Assembly: GCF_020386635.1 (NCBI RefSeq)
Contig: NZ_CP081942.1
Coordinates: forward strand, 2,976,001-3,040,000
Direction: 5' to 3'
Source: Pseudomonas sp. MM211
GTDB taxonomy: Bacteria > Pseudomonadota > Gammaproteobacteria > Pseudomonadales > Pseudomonadaceae
DNA: 64,000 nucleotides
The notes below the pieces were generated by a model. That model ran no database searches. It saw only the letters and a program-made list of their open reading frames with translations, and had not been told where the DNA came from. Position numbers and translations under genes: made by a program. Positions 8,511 to 17,998 of the stretch are shown in pieces. Position 1 is the stretch's first letter, and each line of letters begins with the position of its first letter.

Positions 8511-9259
8511 CGTGGAGCTCCTCCCATGAAGAGTGATTGCCTAAGTTTGAATTCCCTGAGCAGGATCGGCAGGATGCGGAACGCGTCATGCGCATAGCGT
8601 CCTACCAGTCGACGAGGTTCGGTGAATGCGCGGTGCAGCCACTCCAGAGAGTAGCGTTGCATCCACAGCGGAGCGCGACGAATTCTTCCGGAGAGGAAGT
8701 TGATCGAGGCGCCCACGCACAGACCGATGCCGACGGCTTGGTCGGTTTCGAAAATCTTCTGCGCCAGGATTTCCTGACGCGGGCAGCCCACCGAGAGCAC
8801 CACCAGATTGGACGGGTGTTCGATGACGAAGGACAGGCACGCCTGGATCGCTTCTTCGCTGTGGATGAAGCCCATCGGTGGGTTGTGATGGTGAAAGGTG
8901 ATGTGCGGGTAGCGCGCTCGCAGATGCTGGATGTCTTCATCTTCGCAGCCGATCACGGTAACGTTCCAGGCGCGCTGCTCGGCGATATCGATCAGCTCTT
9001 CGGTGAGCGTGCTGCCGGGAATCGCGTCTTGCACGGGTACCTTGAGCATGCGCAGCAGAGGCAGCAACACACGGCTGTCGCAGACGCGGTGGCGGGCCAC
9101 GGCGTAAGAGCGTTTGAGGTCGTGGTCGGTCTCCAGCTGCACGATGTGATTCACGTTAGGTGTCACGACGTAGCTGTACGGGTCAGTGCTGTGCTCGACC
9201 AAGTCCTCGACCAGGCGATCCTTGGAGCCAGCGTAGAACTCGATGTCAAAGGCTTTCAT
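8507..9259 (-). CDS. WecG/TagA/CpsF family glycosyltransferase (second of two)
   Basis: A 250-residue GT26-family protein. It shows TPN (33-35), the putative catalytic region around Asp61, VGCPRQE (157-163) and [14 protein letters not shown] (204-217). ATG 9259 is preferred because AGAGG stands at the right distance. An in-frame ATG at 9325 overlaps the previous stop (ATGA) but lacks a good ribosome site. Its own stop overlaps the start of the GDP-mannose enzyme gene by 4 bp, showing tight operon coupling. The donor may be a UDP-hexuronate or UDP-ManNAc-type sugar. It is clearly diverged from the relative at 5833-6717, so two different linkages are likely. Confidence 0.88.
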   Translation of the reverse strand: MKAFDIEFYAGSKDRLVEDLVEHSTDPYSYVVTPNVNHIVQLETDHDLKRSYAVARHRVCDSRVLLPLLRMLKVPVQDAIPGSTLTEELIDIAEQRAWNVTVIGCEDEDIQHLRARYPHITFHHHNPPMGFIHSEEAIQACLSFVIEHPSNLVVLSVGCPRQEILAQKIFETDQAVGIGLCVGASINFLSGRIRRAPLWMQRYSLEWLHRAFTEPRRLVGRYAHDAFRILPILLREFKLRQSLFMGGAPR

Positions 9260-9321
9260 CAGCACCTCTTTGCGCCACTGGCGCGCGTTACGAGCGGGCA
9301 ACGGCTGCTGTTGCTCGCGAT

Positions 9322-10086
9322 TCATTTGCCCAATGCCGCTTTCAGCAGCTTGCTATGGGTATGCACGTAGTGCAGGACATACAAAGAGATACTGTGCAGA
9401 GGCGATAGTTTCATGACCTCCCGACGGATGCGCATATCTTCCTTCAATGCATCGAAGCGACGACTGGTAGAAACCCCCGTGGTGTCGAAGATGCACAGCG
9501 GCGACGCGACCTTCAGCACGTCGCGCTTGTGATCCTGGCCCTGCAGGAATTCGACGATCATGCAGTAGTCCGCAGACAGCTTGAAATCCTCGCGAAAGCG
9601 CACGCTGCGCAGCCTCTCGTTCTCGAAATACATCGCCTGGTGGCTGGACGGCATGCCCAGCACCAGGTGCTCGATCTTCTTCGCGTTCTGTGGCGTGAGG
9701 CGGCCTTCGGCGTTCTGCAGGTAGTAGTCGCCGTACACGTAACGCGGCTTGCTTGGCGCCTGCTCGATTGCATCGGCAACCTTCTGCAACACGTTCTCGT
9801 CGTAGAACGAATCACCGCTGTTCAGGAACAGGGTGTAGCCCTCGGTCGCCGAGCCCTTGATCAGGCCCTTGTTCATGGCGTCGTAGAGGCCCTTGTCGCG
9901 CTCCGAGGTGATCTCGGCGTAGGGCTCGTCGATGGTGGCCAGCCATTCGGCGCCACCGTCATTGGAGGCACCGTCGACGACGATCCAGCGGAAGTTCCGG
10001 TAGGTCTGGGCAGCCACACTCTGGTAGGTCTGTTTGAGGCCTTCCAGATTATTCCAGTTGATGGTCACGATACTGAAGTTTGTCAT
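9322..10086 (-). CDS. Glycosyltransferase family 2 (WcaE-like)
   Basis: A 254-residue GT-A fold inverting glycosyltransferase. The N-terminus has SIVTINWNN and VVDGASNDG, and a later acidic motif lies in LFLNSGD. It ends with an aromatic/basic amphipathic helix, as in membrane-associated GT2 enzymes. Length and motifs resemble WcaE of colanic acid clusters, but specificity cannot be read. The start ATG 10086 lies inside the 3' end of the polymerase gene (38-bp overlap), and its stop overlaps a possible start of the next gene, consistent with translational coupling. Confidence 0.85.
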   Translation of the reverse strand: MTNFSIVTINWNNLEGLKQTYQSVAAQTYRNFRWIVVDGASNDGGAEWLATIDEPYAEITSERDKGLYDAMNKGLIKGSATEGYTLFLNSGDSFYDENVLQKVADAIEQAPSKPRYVYGDYYLQNAEGRLTPQNAKKIEHLVLGMPSSHQAMYFENERLRSVRFREDFKLSADYCMIVEFLQGQDHKRDVLKVASPLCIFDTTGVSTSRRFDALKEDMRIRREVMKLSPLHSISLYVLHYVHTHSKLLKAALGK

Positions 10087-11332
10087 GGCGTGTGCCTCTG
10101 AGCTCTCGAGTCGGGGATTTCTCCGTCGCGTAGGCGCGGGAGAAGTACAGGAAACAGGCGGCGCCGATGCCCAGCACATCACCGCCATACATCAGCGAGT
10201 TGGACAGGAACATGTTGAGCATCTGGAACCAGAACACCAGCTGGAAGGCATTGAGCAGCGGGCCCTTTTGCGGGCAGCGTTTCATGATGCGCAGGTAGCC
10301 GGCGTAGAAGATCAAGGCGATCACCGGGGTGAGGAACCCGTAGCGGTAGTACACGCCGAAGATGCCCACGTCCGACAGATAGAAGTGCGGGTTGTAGAGT
10401 GCTCCGAAGCCGCCTTTCCACTGCAGCGACAGCGACCCCATGCCGATGTACCAGTTGTCGGCAACCGCGCCGATGATGATCGCCGTGGTGGTGTCGCGCA
10501 CGCCGGGCCCGGTGGTGGCCTCGTCGAGCAGGGCTTCGAACTTGGCGAACTGCTCGTAGTAGAACTCCGGGAAGATGAAGTACGAGGCGACCAAAATGGT
10601 GGCCGCGAGCAGGCCGAGCTTGATCAGCGAGTCGATGCGGTCACGGAAGATCCACAGGCCGGCCAGGCACCAGATGATCATGGTCTGACGGGTCTGCAGC
10701 ACCAGCCACAGGTACGAGGCGAAGAACAGCAGGGTGACGACCTTGAACAGCGAGATACGCTCTTTCATGCTGTACATGAGCATGAAGGCGCAGATGGTCA
10801 CGTAGCTCGAACCGATACGGAAACGGTTCGGCCGCAGCAGCACTTCGCCGGCATCCTTGGCATCCACGGTGAACGAGACGCCTGAGTTTTCCGGGATGAT
10901 CCCGAAGTAGTAGCAGTAGCCGACGAAGGCGCACGCCAGACCCGAGTAGAGAAAGAAGCTCTCCAGGTGCTTTTGCGTCGGAGCGGTCTTGATCAGCAGG
11001 AACAGGGCCGGGAAGAACACCAGATAAGCGAAGCTGCGACGTTCTTCGAGCAGGCCATAGATGAACGGCTGATCGAAATTGAGTTCCGCCATGATCGCCG
11101 AGGTGACCGGCAGCACCAGGCCCATGAAGATGATCCACAGGCTGGTCTTGGATTGGTATACGCGTTTCCAGACCAGAAACAGGGCCGCAGCGCAGCCTAC
11201 CAGGCCGAGCAGATAAAGCTCGCGCAGGTAGGGGATGCCGGCCTTCTTGTCGTCGGTCAGAAAGAAACAGGCCGAGTTCAGGACAAACAGGATCAGCAGC
11301 AGGTTGCGGTATGCCAGGAATTGCTTGAACAA
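10049..11332 (-). CDS. O-antigen/exopolysaccharide polymerase (Wzy-like)
   Basis: A 427-residue inner-membrane protein with about 10-12 predicted transmembrane segments and a large periplasmic loop near residues 260-320, the layout of Wzy polymerases. Primary sequence is poorly conserved in this family, so the call depends on topology and on its place between glycosyltransferase and GDP-fucose genes. It would join repeat units delivered by a Wzx flippase, with chain length set by the Wzc homologue. It is the only polymerase candidate in the cluster. Confidence 0.8.
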   Translation of the reverse strand: MFKQFLAYRNLLLILFVLNSACFFLTDDKKAGIPYLRELYLLGLVGCAAALFLVWKRVYQSKTSLWIIFMGLVLPVTSAIMAELNFDQPFIYGLLEERRSFAYLVFFPALFLLIKTAPTQKHLESFFLYSGLACAFVGYCYYFGIIPENSGVSFTVDAKDAGEVLLRPNRFRIGSSYVTICAFMLMYSMKERISLFKVVTLLFFASYLWLVLQTRQTMIIWCLAGLWIFRDRIDSLIKLGLLAATILVASYFIFPEFYYEQFAKFEALLDEATTGPGVRDTTTAIIIGAVADNWYIGMGSLSLQWKGGFGALYNPHFYLSDVGIFGVYYRYGFLTPVIALIFYAGYLRIMKRCPQKGPLLNAFQLVFWFQMLNMFLSNSLMYGGDVLGIGAACFLYFSRAYATEKSPTRELRGTRHDKLQYRDHQLE

Positions 11333-11401
11333 GCTCGCGTTCCCATATCGAAATTGTCGTGGCTCGCAAGCCGACGCCGCGTTGAGTGGCTTGCGAGAGG
11401 T

Positions 11402-11863
11402 CTAGTACAGCGCCTGCAGGTAGTCCCGCGTATTGCGGTGTATGCGCGGTTCATCGCGCATCTGCTCGATCGGCCACCAGCGGTAGCGACCGTGCTGCAC
11501 GCTCGGCGGTTGCAGGCTCTGCTGAGCGCCAAGTTCCAGTGCGTAGGCGATCACCACGTAGTGGGTATCCGGTGTTTCGCCAAACACGCTGTCGTCATAA
11601 AAGTGCTCGTAGACGCCGAGCAGCCTGCCCTGATCGCGCCCGAATGCCTGCCCCAGTTCTTCCCGGGTCAGGCGTTCGAAAGCGGCATCCAGGGTTTCAT
11701 TCTTGAGAATGCGCCCACCTGGAGCGAACCAGCTGCCCTGGGCAGGGCGGTTGAGACGCTCGCCCAGCAGCAGCTCGCCCTCTGCGTTGCGAACCAGCAG
11801 ATCGATGGACACCAGCGGTGTGCTGGCGACCACGGTCTTGAAGGTATCGGCAGGCAGAAACAT
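11402..11863 (-). CDS. gmm: GDP-mannose mannosyl hydrolase (Nudix family)
   Basis: A 153-residue Nudix-type hydrolase with a modified Nudix box (GGRILKNETLDAAFERL, starting near residue 49). Gmm (NudD/WcaH) enzymes cleave GDP-mannose or GDP-glucose to the sugar plus GDP. They are typically found with gmd and fcl in colanic acid clusters, where they may tune GDP-sugar pools. Here the gene overlaps the fcl stop by one base and is followed by wzy. Length equals the family norm. It has the divergent box (RE-E-G) characteristic of this subfamily. Confidence 0.9.
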   Translation of the reverse strand: MFLPADTFKTVVASTPLVSIDLLVRNAEGELLLGERLNRPAQGSWFAPGGRILKNETLDAAFERLTREELGQAFGRDQGRLLGVYEHFYDDSVFGETPDTHYVVIAYALELGAQQSLQPPSVQHGRYRWWPIEQMRDEPRIHRNTRDYLQALY

Positions 11864-12840
11864 CAGCTGCGCACATCGTCGATGTGTTCGACGAACCAGC
11901 GATAGGCGTCACGCAGGCCGGTTTCCAGATCGATGCTCGCCGTCCAGCCAAGCTTGGCCAGGCGCGATACGTCCATCAGTTTGCGCGGCGTGCCATCGGG
12001 CTTGCTGCTGTCGAACGTCAGGCGACCCTGGAACTCGGTAACCCGCGCGATGGTTTCTGCTAGCTCGCGGATGGTGCAGTCCTGCCCGGTACCGACGTTG
12101 ATGTGCGAGAGCATCGGCTGGGTGTGCGCCCCGTAGGTGGCATCATCCAGATTCATCACGTGCACGCTGGCGGCTGCCATATCGTCGACGTGCAGGAATT
12201 CGCGCATCGGCGTGCCGCTGCCCCAGATCACCACCTCATCGTCGCCACGCAGGGTCGCTTCATGGAAGCGACGCAGCAGGGCAGGGATGACGTGGCTGTT
12301 TTCCGGATGGTAGTTGTCGTGGGGATCGTACAGGTTGGTCGGCATCACACTGCGGTAGTCGCGACCGTGCTGGCGGTTGTAGCTTTCGCACAGCTTGATC
12401 CCGGCGATCTTGGCGATCGCATAGGGCTCGTTGGTCGGCTCCAGTACGCCGGTCAGCAGCGCCTCTTCACGCATCGGCTGCTCGGCATGCTTGGGGTAGA
12501 TGCACGAGCTGCCGAGCGACAGCAGCCGGTTCACACCGGCATTGTGCGCAGCGTTGATGACGTTGGCTTCGATCATCAGGTTCTGATAGATGAAGTCGGC
12601 CGGATACTGGTTGTTGGCATGGATGCCACCGACCTTGGCAGCGGCCAGGTAAACCTGGTCGATGCGTTGGTCGGCGAAGAAACGCTGCACGCTGGCAGCG
12701 TCGATCAGATCCACGCTTTCACGGGGCGCCGTGATGATGTTCTGGTGCCCCAGGCTCTGCAGGTGACGCACGATCGCCGAACCGACCATCCCGCGATGGC
12801 CGGCGACGAAAATGCGCTGATCGAGAGAAGTCGTAGTCAT
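11863..12840 (-). CDS. fcl: GDP-L-fucose synthase
   Basis: A 325-residue short-chain dehydrogenase that epimerises and reduces GDP-4-keto-6-deoxy-D-mannose to GDP-L-fucose with NADPH. Visible features are the nucleotide-binding GHRGMVG (14-20), the catalytic region GSSCIYP with Ser111/Ser112, and the YxxxK pair Tyr140/Lys144. It directly follows gmd (2-bp gap), which makes its substrate. The pair is good evidence that L-fucose (or a direct derivative) is in the polymer. Confidence 0.95.
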   Translation of the reverse strand: MTTTSLDQRIFVAGHRGMVGSAIVRHLQSLGHQNIITAPRESVDLIDAASVQRFFADQRIDQVYLAAAKVGGIHANNQYPADFIYQNLMIEANVINAAHNAGVNRLLSLGSSCIYPKHAEQPMREEALLTGVLEPTNEPYAIAKIAGIKLCESYNRQHGRDYRSVMPTNLYDPHDNYHPENSHVIPALLRRFHEATLRGDDEVVIWGSGTPMREFLHVDDMAAASVHVMNLDDATYGAHTQPMLSHINVGTGQDCTIRELAETIARVTEFQGRLTFDSSKPDGTPRKLMDVSRLAKLGWTASIDLETGLRDAYRWFVEHIDDVRS

Positions 12841-12842
12841 CC

Positions 12843-13967
12843 TCAGTTCTCCACGGATACCGGCAGATCGTGGCCGTGCTCACGCAGCAGCGCGTGGCGC
12901 TTGGCGACCTTGAGGTCTTCACGAACCATCTCGGCGCACATTTCCTGTACGGTGATTTCCGGCGTCCAGCCCAGCTTGGTCTTGGCCTTGGTGGGGTCAC
13001 CCAGCAGGGTTTCCACCTCGGCAGGGCGGAAGTAGCGTGGATCGATTTTCACGACCACGTCACCGACCTTCAGAGCTGGCGCATTGTTGCCCTCGATGCG
13101 CTCGACGATGCCTTGCTCGTCCACGCCAGTGCCTTCGAAGCGCAGGTGCACGCCCAGCTCAGCGGCAGACCAGGTGATGAATTCACGTACCGAGTACTGC
13201 ACGCCGGTGGCGATCACGAAGTCGTCTGGCTGATCCTGTTGCAGCATCATCCACTGCATGCGGACGTAGTCCTTGGCATGGCCCCAGTCACGCAGCGAAT
13301 CGATGTTGCCCATGTACAGGCAAGGCTCGTGACCCTGGGCGATGTTGGCCATGCCGCGGGTGATCTTGCGGGTCACGAAGGTCTCGCCGCGACGTGGCGA
13401 CTCGTGGTTGAAGAGGATGCCGTTGCACGCGTACATGCCATAGGCTTCGCGGTAGTTGACGGTGATCCAGTAGGCGTACAGCTTGGCGACCGCATAGGGC
13501 GAGCGCGGATAGAAGGGCGTGGTTTCCTTCTGCGGGGTTTCCTGCACCAGGCCGTAGAGCTCGGAGGTCGAGGCCTGATAGAAGCGGGTCTTCTTTTCCA
13601 GGCCCAGCAGGCGGATGGCTTCGAGGATGCGCAGGGTACCCATGGCGTCGACGTCGGCGGTGTATTCCGGTGCTTCGAAGCTCACCGCAACGTGGGATTG
13701 CGCGCCGAGGTTGTAGACCTCGTCAGGCTGCACTTCCTGAATGATGCGGGTCAGGTTGGACGAGTCGTTGAGATCGCCGTAGTGCAGGATGAAGTTCTGG
13801 TTGTCGACGTGCGGATCCTGATAGATGTGATCCACGCGCTGGGTGTTGAACGACGAGGCACGACGCTTGATGCCATGCACTTGGTAACCCTTTTCGAGCA
13901 GAAACTCGGCCAGGTAGGAGCCGTCTTGACCCGTGATACCAGTGATGAGCGCTTTTTTCTGTTCCAT
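12843..13967 (-). CDS. gmd: GDP-mannose 4,6-dehydratase
   Basis: A 374-residue extended SDR enzyme converting GDP-D-mannose to GDP-4-keto-6-deoxy-D-mannose. It shows the NADP site GITGQDG (10-16), the catalytic Ser/Thr region QASTSELYG and the YxxxK motif in [12 protein letters not shown]. The ATG at 13967 has an AGG ribosome site; the upstream in-frame TTG 13988 is less likely. It needs GDP-mannose from the frameshifted enzyme at 7079-8510 or from another copy in the genome such as algA. Confidence 0.95.
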   Translation of the reverse strand: MEQKKALITGITGQDGSYLAEFLLEKGYQVHGIKRRASSFNTQRVDHIYQDPHVDNQNFILHYGDLNDSSNLTRIIQEVQPDEVYNLGAQSHVAVSFEAPEYTADVDAMGTLRILEAIRLLGLEKKTRFYQASTSELYGLVQETPQKETTPFYPRSPYAVAKLYAYWITVNYREAYGMYACNGILFNHESPRRGETFVTRKITRGMANIAQGHEPCLYMGNIDSLRDWGHAKDYVRMQWMMLQQDQPDDFVIATGVQYSVREFITWSAAELGVHLRFEGTGVDEQGIVERIEGNNAPALKVGDVVVKIDPRYFRPAEVETLLGDPTKAKTKLGWTPEITVQEMCAEMVREDLKVAKRHALLREHGHDLPVSVEN

Positions 13968-14026
13968 TGCGATACCTGCGATGTTCAATTGATAGAGGGT
14001 CTGTGTTCGGTTGCTGAACGCGACCG

Positions 14027-15181
14027 TTAGGACGTACGCTTGAGCAGCAACTGGAGGCGTTCCATAACGCCAAAAAGAATGATCCGTACCGACGGAAACT
14101 TGTAAAAGAAACGGTAGATGTCGTACTCCGTTTTGGGCCGCGACAGGCTGGCGCCGTCTATATCGGCCGAGTCGATCAGGGCTAGGCCCTCACCTTCGAT
14201 GTTATGCAGGATGCTCAGTTCCATGGGCTTCATGGAAAGGCTGAAATTGTGCAGGCCACGGGCTTCTGTTCGGGTCAGTTGCAGGCCTTTTTTGCAGGTC
14301 TTGCAGCCATACAGGTTGACCGTGAAATCGTAGGGCTCGAGCACTGGATTCTGGCGTTTTACGCAGGCTGGCAGCAGCTCGCAGAAGGCGTCGTAGACCG
14401 ACACGCTGTCTTCGCGTTTTGCGAACTGGTAGTCGATCGGCTGTTGCTGGATCGGTACCTGGAAGCGCGACGAGGCGATGTTGAAGTGCTGACCCGGATC
14501 GCCGAAGTTGGTGCTCAGCGAACGGAACGGGTACACGAAGTACAGATCCCGGGAAATGATGTAGGCAGTGAACAGCTTTAGCCACGAGGACTCCGGCCAG
14601 CCGCGGATATCCGCGGGTATGCCGTCGATGTGGCTGATGTCGGTACCGTGGCTTTCCAGCCACTGACGGAATCCTTGCCAATGCTGCCGCGACCAGGCTT
14701 GCCCCCACGACGCGGCCATCTGAATGAAATGCACGGCCGAGTCGCCGTCATCGATGGGCGTGAAGGGCAGGTTGGCGGTCTGGTTGAACTGCACGCTGTA
14801 CAGGCTGATACCGGCCACGCCTGCATCGTCGGCATAGGCCTGCAGTGCCCGCCATGTGTACTCGTAGAAGAACGGTGAGACGAACAGATCGTCTTCGAGA
14901 ATGATCACGTCGCCGTACTGTTCGGTCAGGTCGCCACAGCTCAGTACGTGCTGGCGCAGGCCGAGGCGCTCGGGGTGAGCGATGATGCGTTTCTCGCCGT
15001 GCGGCCAGTCGAAGGCTTCGGCGACCTGGCGTGGCTGCGGGTTGCCGGAGTTGTCCAGGCTGATTACCAGGCGAACCTCGCCTTCGGGGTAGCGAGCCTT
15101 GATCAGTGAGCCGAGCAGGCGGCTGAGGCTCTTCGGCCGGTTGTAGCCGATGACGACGATGGTGGGCAATTGTGCGGTCAT
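14027..15181 (-). CDS. GT-A fold glycosyltransferase (GT2-like)
   Basis: A 384-residue predicted glycosyltransferase. The N-terminus [18 protein letters not shown] is typical of GT-A enzymes that bind nucleotide sugars, and [12 protein letters not shown] carries the metal-binding EDD (96-98). The C-terminal part includes a CKTC motif, unusual for the family, and a basic tail. It lies in the eps operon between gmd and the second flippase. Donor and acceptor are not predictable; a fucosyl or glucuronosyl donor would fit the sugars made here. Confidence 0.8.
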   Translation of the reverse strand: MTAQLPTIVVIGYNRPKSLSRLLGSLIKARYPEGEVRLVISLDNSGNPQPRQVAEAFDWPHGEKRIIAHPERLGLRQHVLSCGDLTEQYGDVIILEDDLFVSPFFYEYTWRALQAYADDAGVAGISLYSVQFNQTANLPFTPIDDGDSAVHFIQMAASWGQAWSRQHWQGFRQWLESHGTDISHIDGIPADIRGWPESSWLKLFTAYIISRDLYFVYPFRSLSTNFGDPGQHFNIASSRFQVPIQQQPIDYQFAKREDSVSVYDAFCELLPACVKRQNPVLEPYDFTVNLYGCKTCKKGLQLTRTEARGLHNFSLSMKPMELSILHNIEGEGLALIDSADIDGASLSRPKTEYDIYRFFYKFPSVRIILFGVMERLQLLLKRTS

Positions 15182-15211
15182 AGGATCGAAGCCAGTCTCT
15201 GATAAAAGTGT

Positions 15212-16582
15212 TTAGGGGCGATCGCGGCGCGTCTGCCGATCGGCCTTGCCGTGCCAGTTGCGTGCGGCGAGCAGCACGCTGGCGATCAGGCTCAGGTAGA
15301 TCAGGATGCTGGCCGCGGTAAAGGCCATGACGGTCTGCTCGGCCTGCTCCAGGAACAGGGCGCCGGCCATCAGGGCAGCGATGCGCAATACGGTGCTGAG
15401 CACCTCGAAGATCAGGAAGCGACCCTGTAGTGCGAGTGCCGGAACGGCGACCGTGCAGGGGCGGCTTACGAAAATCATGTACTCGGCCAGGGCTAGCCAG
15501 CGCGCGTATTCACCGGCTACCGCCCATTGCTCGCCGAACACCAGGGCGAATAGCTGCGGGCCAAAGCAGAACACCAGCGCGAAAGGCAGCAGGCCGGCCA
15601 ATGCCAGCGCTGCCGTAGCTTTGGCTAACATGGCGGTGATTGGTTCGTGGTTATGCACCGCAGCGCTGATGCGTGGGTAATAGACATCAGCCACGGATTT
15701 GCCGATCAATTGAGTCGGCACGTTCAGGGCCTGTTTGCACAAGGCGAAGAAACCAGCCGCCACCGGGCCGAAGAACACCGCCAACACGAGCGTTGGCAGG
15801 TTCTGTGATACCGCGTTGATGAGCATCTGTGGCGCGCGATACAGCGGGAAGTCGTGGTACTGGAGGGCCAGTTCACGGGTACTCAGCTGTGCTCCTGTGG
15901 CCGCTTCCTGGGTATTCACGCTTGGGCTGCGACGCAGGCCCCAATTGAGCATCAGGGTGTGCAGCACGGGGCCGACTGCGGTGCTCAGCAGCAGAGCCGT
16001 AGGGCTGGCATGCAGTAGGCCGACAGCGATACGCAGGCCGTTATGGGCGATGGCCTGCTGTACGGCCACACCAGCGGTAAGGCGATAGCGTTGTTGGCGA
16101 ATCAGCCATTGCTGAGTGACTTCGAGCGCTGCGCCGGCGAGCAGCACCAGGGGCAGCAGCATCAGAAAAGGGGCGATCTGAGTGACGCCTGTCAGGCTGG
16201 CCAGCTTCTCGCCGAACAGGGCGATGACGGCTGCCACGAGCACCGAGAAGGCGCAGGCGACGAGCAGGGACAGGCGGATCAGACCGCGGGCATCGGCATC
16301 GCGCCTCGGAAGCACGATGGCGACTGGATAGGTGAGGGCAGCGACCGGGATGAGCATGAACGCCAGGCTCATGAATACCCCGAGTACCCCGTAGGTCTCT
16401 GGCCCGTAGATCCGGGTGATGACCGGCATCAGGGCAAGGGTGATGACCTGGGCGCCAGCCGTACCCGAAGCAACGGTCGCGATATTGCGCAGCACGGGGC
16501 TGCGCAACGCCGCTCTGCCGGACACGCCGAGGCGTGTCCAGAGGGCGGTGGGAACCGTGGCTTTGGGTTCGATGACGTCCAT
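15212..16582 (-). CDS. Oligosaccharide flippase family protein (second Wzx)
   Basis: A 456-residue polytopic membrane protein with a hydrophilic N-terminal segment of about 35 residues and about 12 hydrophobic segments. The first loop reads ITRIYGPETYGVLGVF, the usual signature of Wzx/RfbX-type flippases. It belongs to the minus-strand operon, between ugd and the GT-A transferase, and is not closely similar to the flippase at 3143-4459. Two flippases imply two lipid-linked substrates or division of labour between unmodified and pyruvylated units; that is inference. Confidence 0.88.
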   Translation of the reverse strand: MDVIEPKATVPTALWTRLGVSGRAALRSPVLRNIATVASGTAGAQVITLALMPVITRIYGPETYGVLGVFMSLAFMLIPVAALTYPVAIVLPRRDADARGLIRLSLLVACAFSVLVAAVIALFGEKLASLTGVTQIAPFLMLLPLVLLAGAALEVTQQWLIRQQRYRLTAGVAVQQAIAHNGLRIAVGLLHASPTALLLSTAVGPVLHTLMLNWGLRRSPSVNTQEAATGAQLSTRELALQYHDFPLYRAPQMLINAVSQNLPTLVLAVFFGPVAAGFFALCKQALNVPTQLIGKSVADVYYPRISAAVHNHEPITAMLAKATAALALAGLLPFALVFCFGPQLFALVFGEQWAVAGEYARWLALAEYMIFVSRPCTVAVPALALQGRFLIFEVLSTVLRIAALMAGALFLEQAEQTVMAFTAASILIYLSLIASVLLAARNWHGKADRQTRRDRP

Positions 16583-16595
16583 TGTCAGGAGGGTC

Positions 16596-17942
16596 TCAGC
16601 CGTTCACTTGCTTACGGCCAATGCCGTAATAATCGAAGCCCTCGCGATCCACCTGGGTGAGGTCGTACTGGTTGCGGCCGTCGATGATCACCGGCTGCTT
16701 GAGGAGCTTTTTCAGGGCCTTGAAGTCCGGGCGGCGGAATGGCTTCCACTCGGTGACCAGAACCAGTGCGTCGGCATCGATAGCCGCTTCGTACTGGCCG
16801 TCGACGATCTGCAGGCGACCTTCGCTGAACCAGTGCTCGGGGAACTCGCGTGCGGCGGTTTCACTAGCAACCGGGTCGAATGCTTTGACCTTGGCACCGG
16901 CGTTGATCAGGCTGTTGATCAGCACCACGCTCGGCGCTTCACGCATGTCGTCGGTACCCGGCTTGAACGCCAGGCCCCAGACGGCGAAGGTACGGCCTTT
17001 GAGGTCACCCTCGAAGTGCGCGGCCAGCTTGTTGAACAGCGATTGCTTCTGCTGCTCGTTGCGCGCCTCGACGGCTTGCAGAACCTTGGGCTCGAAGTCG
17101 TTCTGGTGCGCGATGCTGATCAGTGCCTTGACGTCTTTCGGGAAGCACGAGCCGCCATAGCCGCAGCCGGCGTAAATGAAGTGGTAGCCGATACGCTGAT
17201 CCGAGCCGATGCCCAGGCGCACGTTTTCGATGTCCACGTCCAAACGCTCACAGAGCCCGGCGATCTCGTTCATGAACGAGATCTTGGTGGCCAGCATGGC
17301 GTTGGCGGCGTACTTGGTCATTTCCGCATCACGCACGCCCATGAACTTGATGCGCGGGTTGTTGCGGATGAACGGGGCGTAGAGCTCGCTCATGGCCTTG
17401 CGAGCACGCTCGCTGTCTGTGCCGATGATGATCCGATCCGGGTGCATGAAGTCGTCGACTGCAGCACCTTCCTTGAGGAATTCCGGGTTGGAAACCACGT
17501 CGAAACTGATGTCCTTGCCGCGCAGTTCCAACTGCTCGAGGATCTCGGCGCGAACCAGGTCGGCGGTGCCAACCGGTACCGTGGATTTGTTGATCACGGT
17601 GGTGTGGCGAGTCATCAGGCTGCCGATCTGGCGTGCCACTTCCACCACGTAACGCAGATCGGCGGAGCCGTCTTCACCGGGCGGCGTGCCGACGGCGATG
17701 AAGATGATGTCCGACTGCTCCATCGCTTCCGGCAGGGCAGTGGTGAACTGCAGACGACCGGCCTCGAAGTTCTCTTCCACGACGGTCTCCAGACCCGGCT
17801 CGTAGATCGGCAGCACACCGCGCTTGAGGTTTTCGATCTTCTTCGGATCGACATCCACGCAGACAACCGTGTTGCCCATCTCGGCGATACAGGCGCCGGT
17901 GACGAGGCCGACGTAGCCGGTTCCAACGACAGTGATATTCAT
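16596..17942 (-). CDS. ugd: UDP-glucose 6-dehydrogenase
   Basis: A 448-residue NAD-dependent enzyme oxidising UDP-glucose to UDP-glucuronate. The N-terminal Rossmann motif is GTGYVGL (7-13), and the catalytic cysteine is Cys266 in GYGGSCFPKD. The central and C-terminal UDP-binding domains are complete. Its place between wcaJ and wzx indicates that glucuronic acid is a component of the exopolysaccharide. Confidence 0.95.
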   Translation of the reverse strand: MNITVVGTGYVGLVTGACIAEMGNTVVCVDVDPKKIENLKRGVLPIYEPGLETVVEENFEAGRLQFTTALPEAMEQSDIIFIAVGTPPGEDGSADLRYVVEVARQIGSLMTRHTTVINKSTVPVGTADLVRAEILEQLELRGKDISFDVVSNPEFLKEGAAVDDFMHPDRIIIGTDSERARKAMSELYAPFIRNNPRIKFMGVRDAEMTKYAANAMLATKISFMNEIAGLCERLDVDIENVRLGIGSDQRIGYHFIYAGCGYGGSCFPKDVKALISIAHQNDFEPKVLQAVEARNEQQKQSLFNKLAAHFEGDLKGRTFAVWGLAFKPGTDDMREAPSVVLINSLINAGAKVKAFDPVASETAAREFPEHWFSEGRLQIVDGQYEAAIDADALVLVTEWKPFRRPDFKALKKLLKQPVIIDGRNQYDLTQVDREGFDYYGIGRKQVNG

Positions 17943-17998
17943 GGATAAAAATTCCTTGAGTGAGCGTTAATCGTTACGTGACGCCAAGGGGGCATCGT

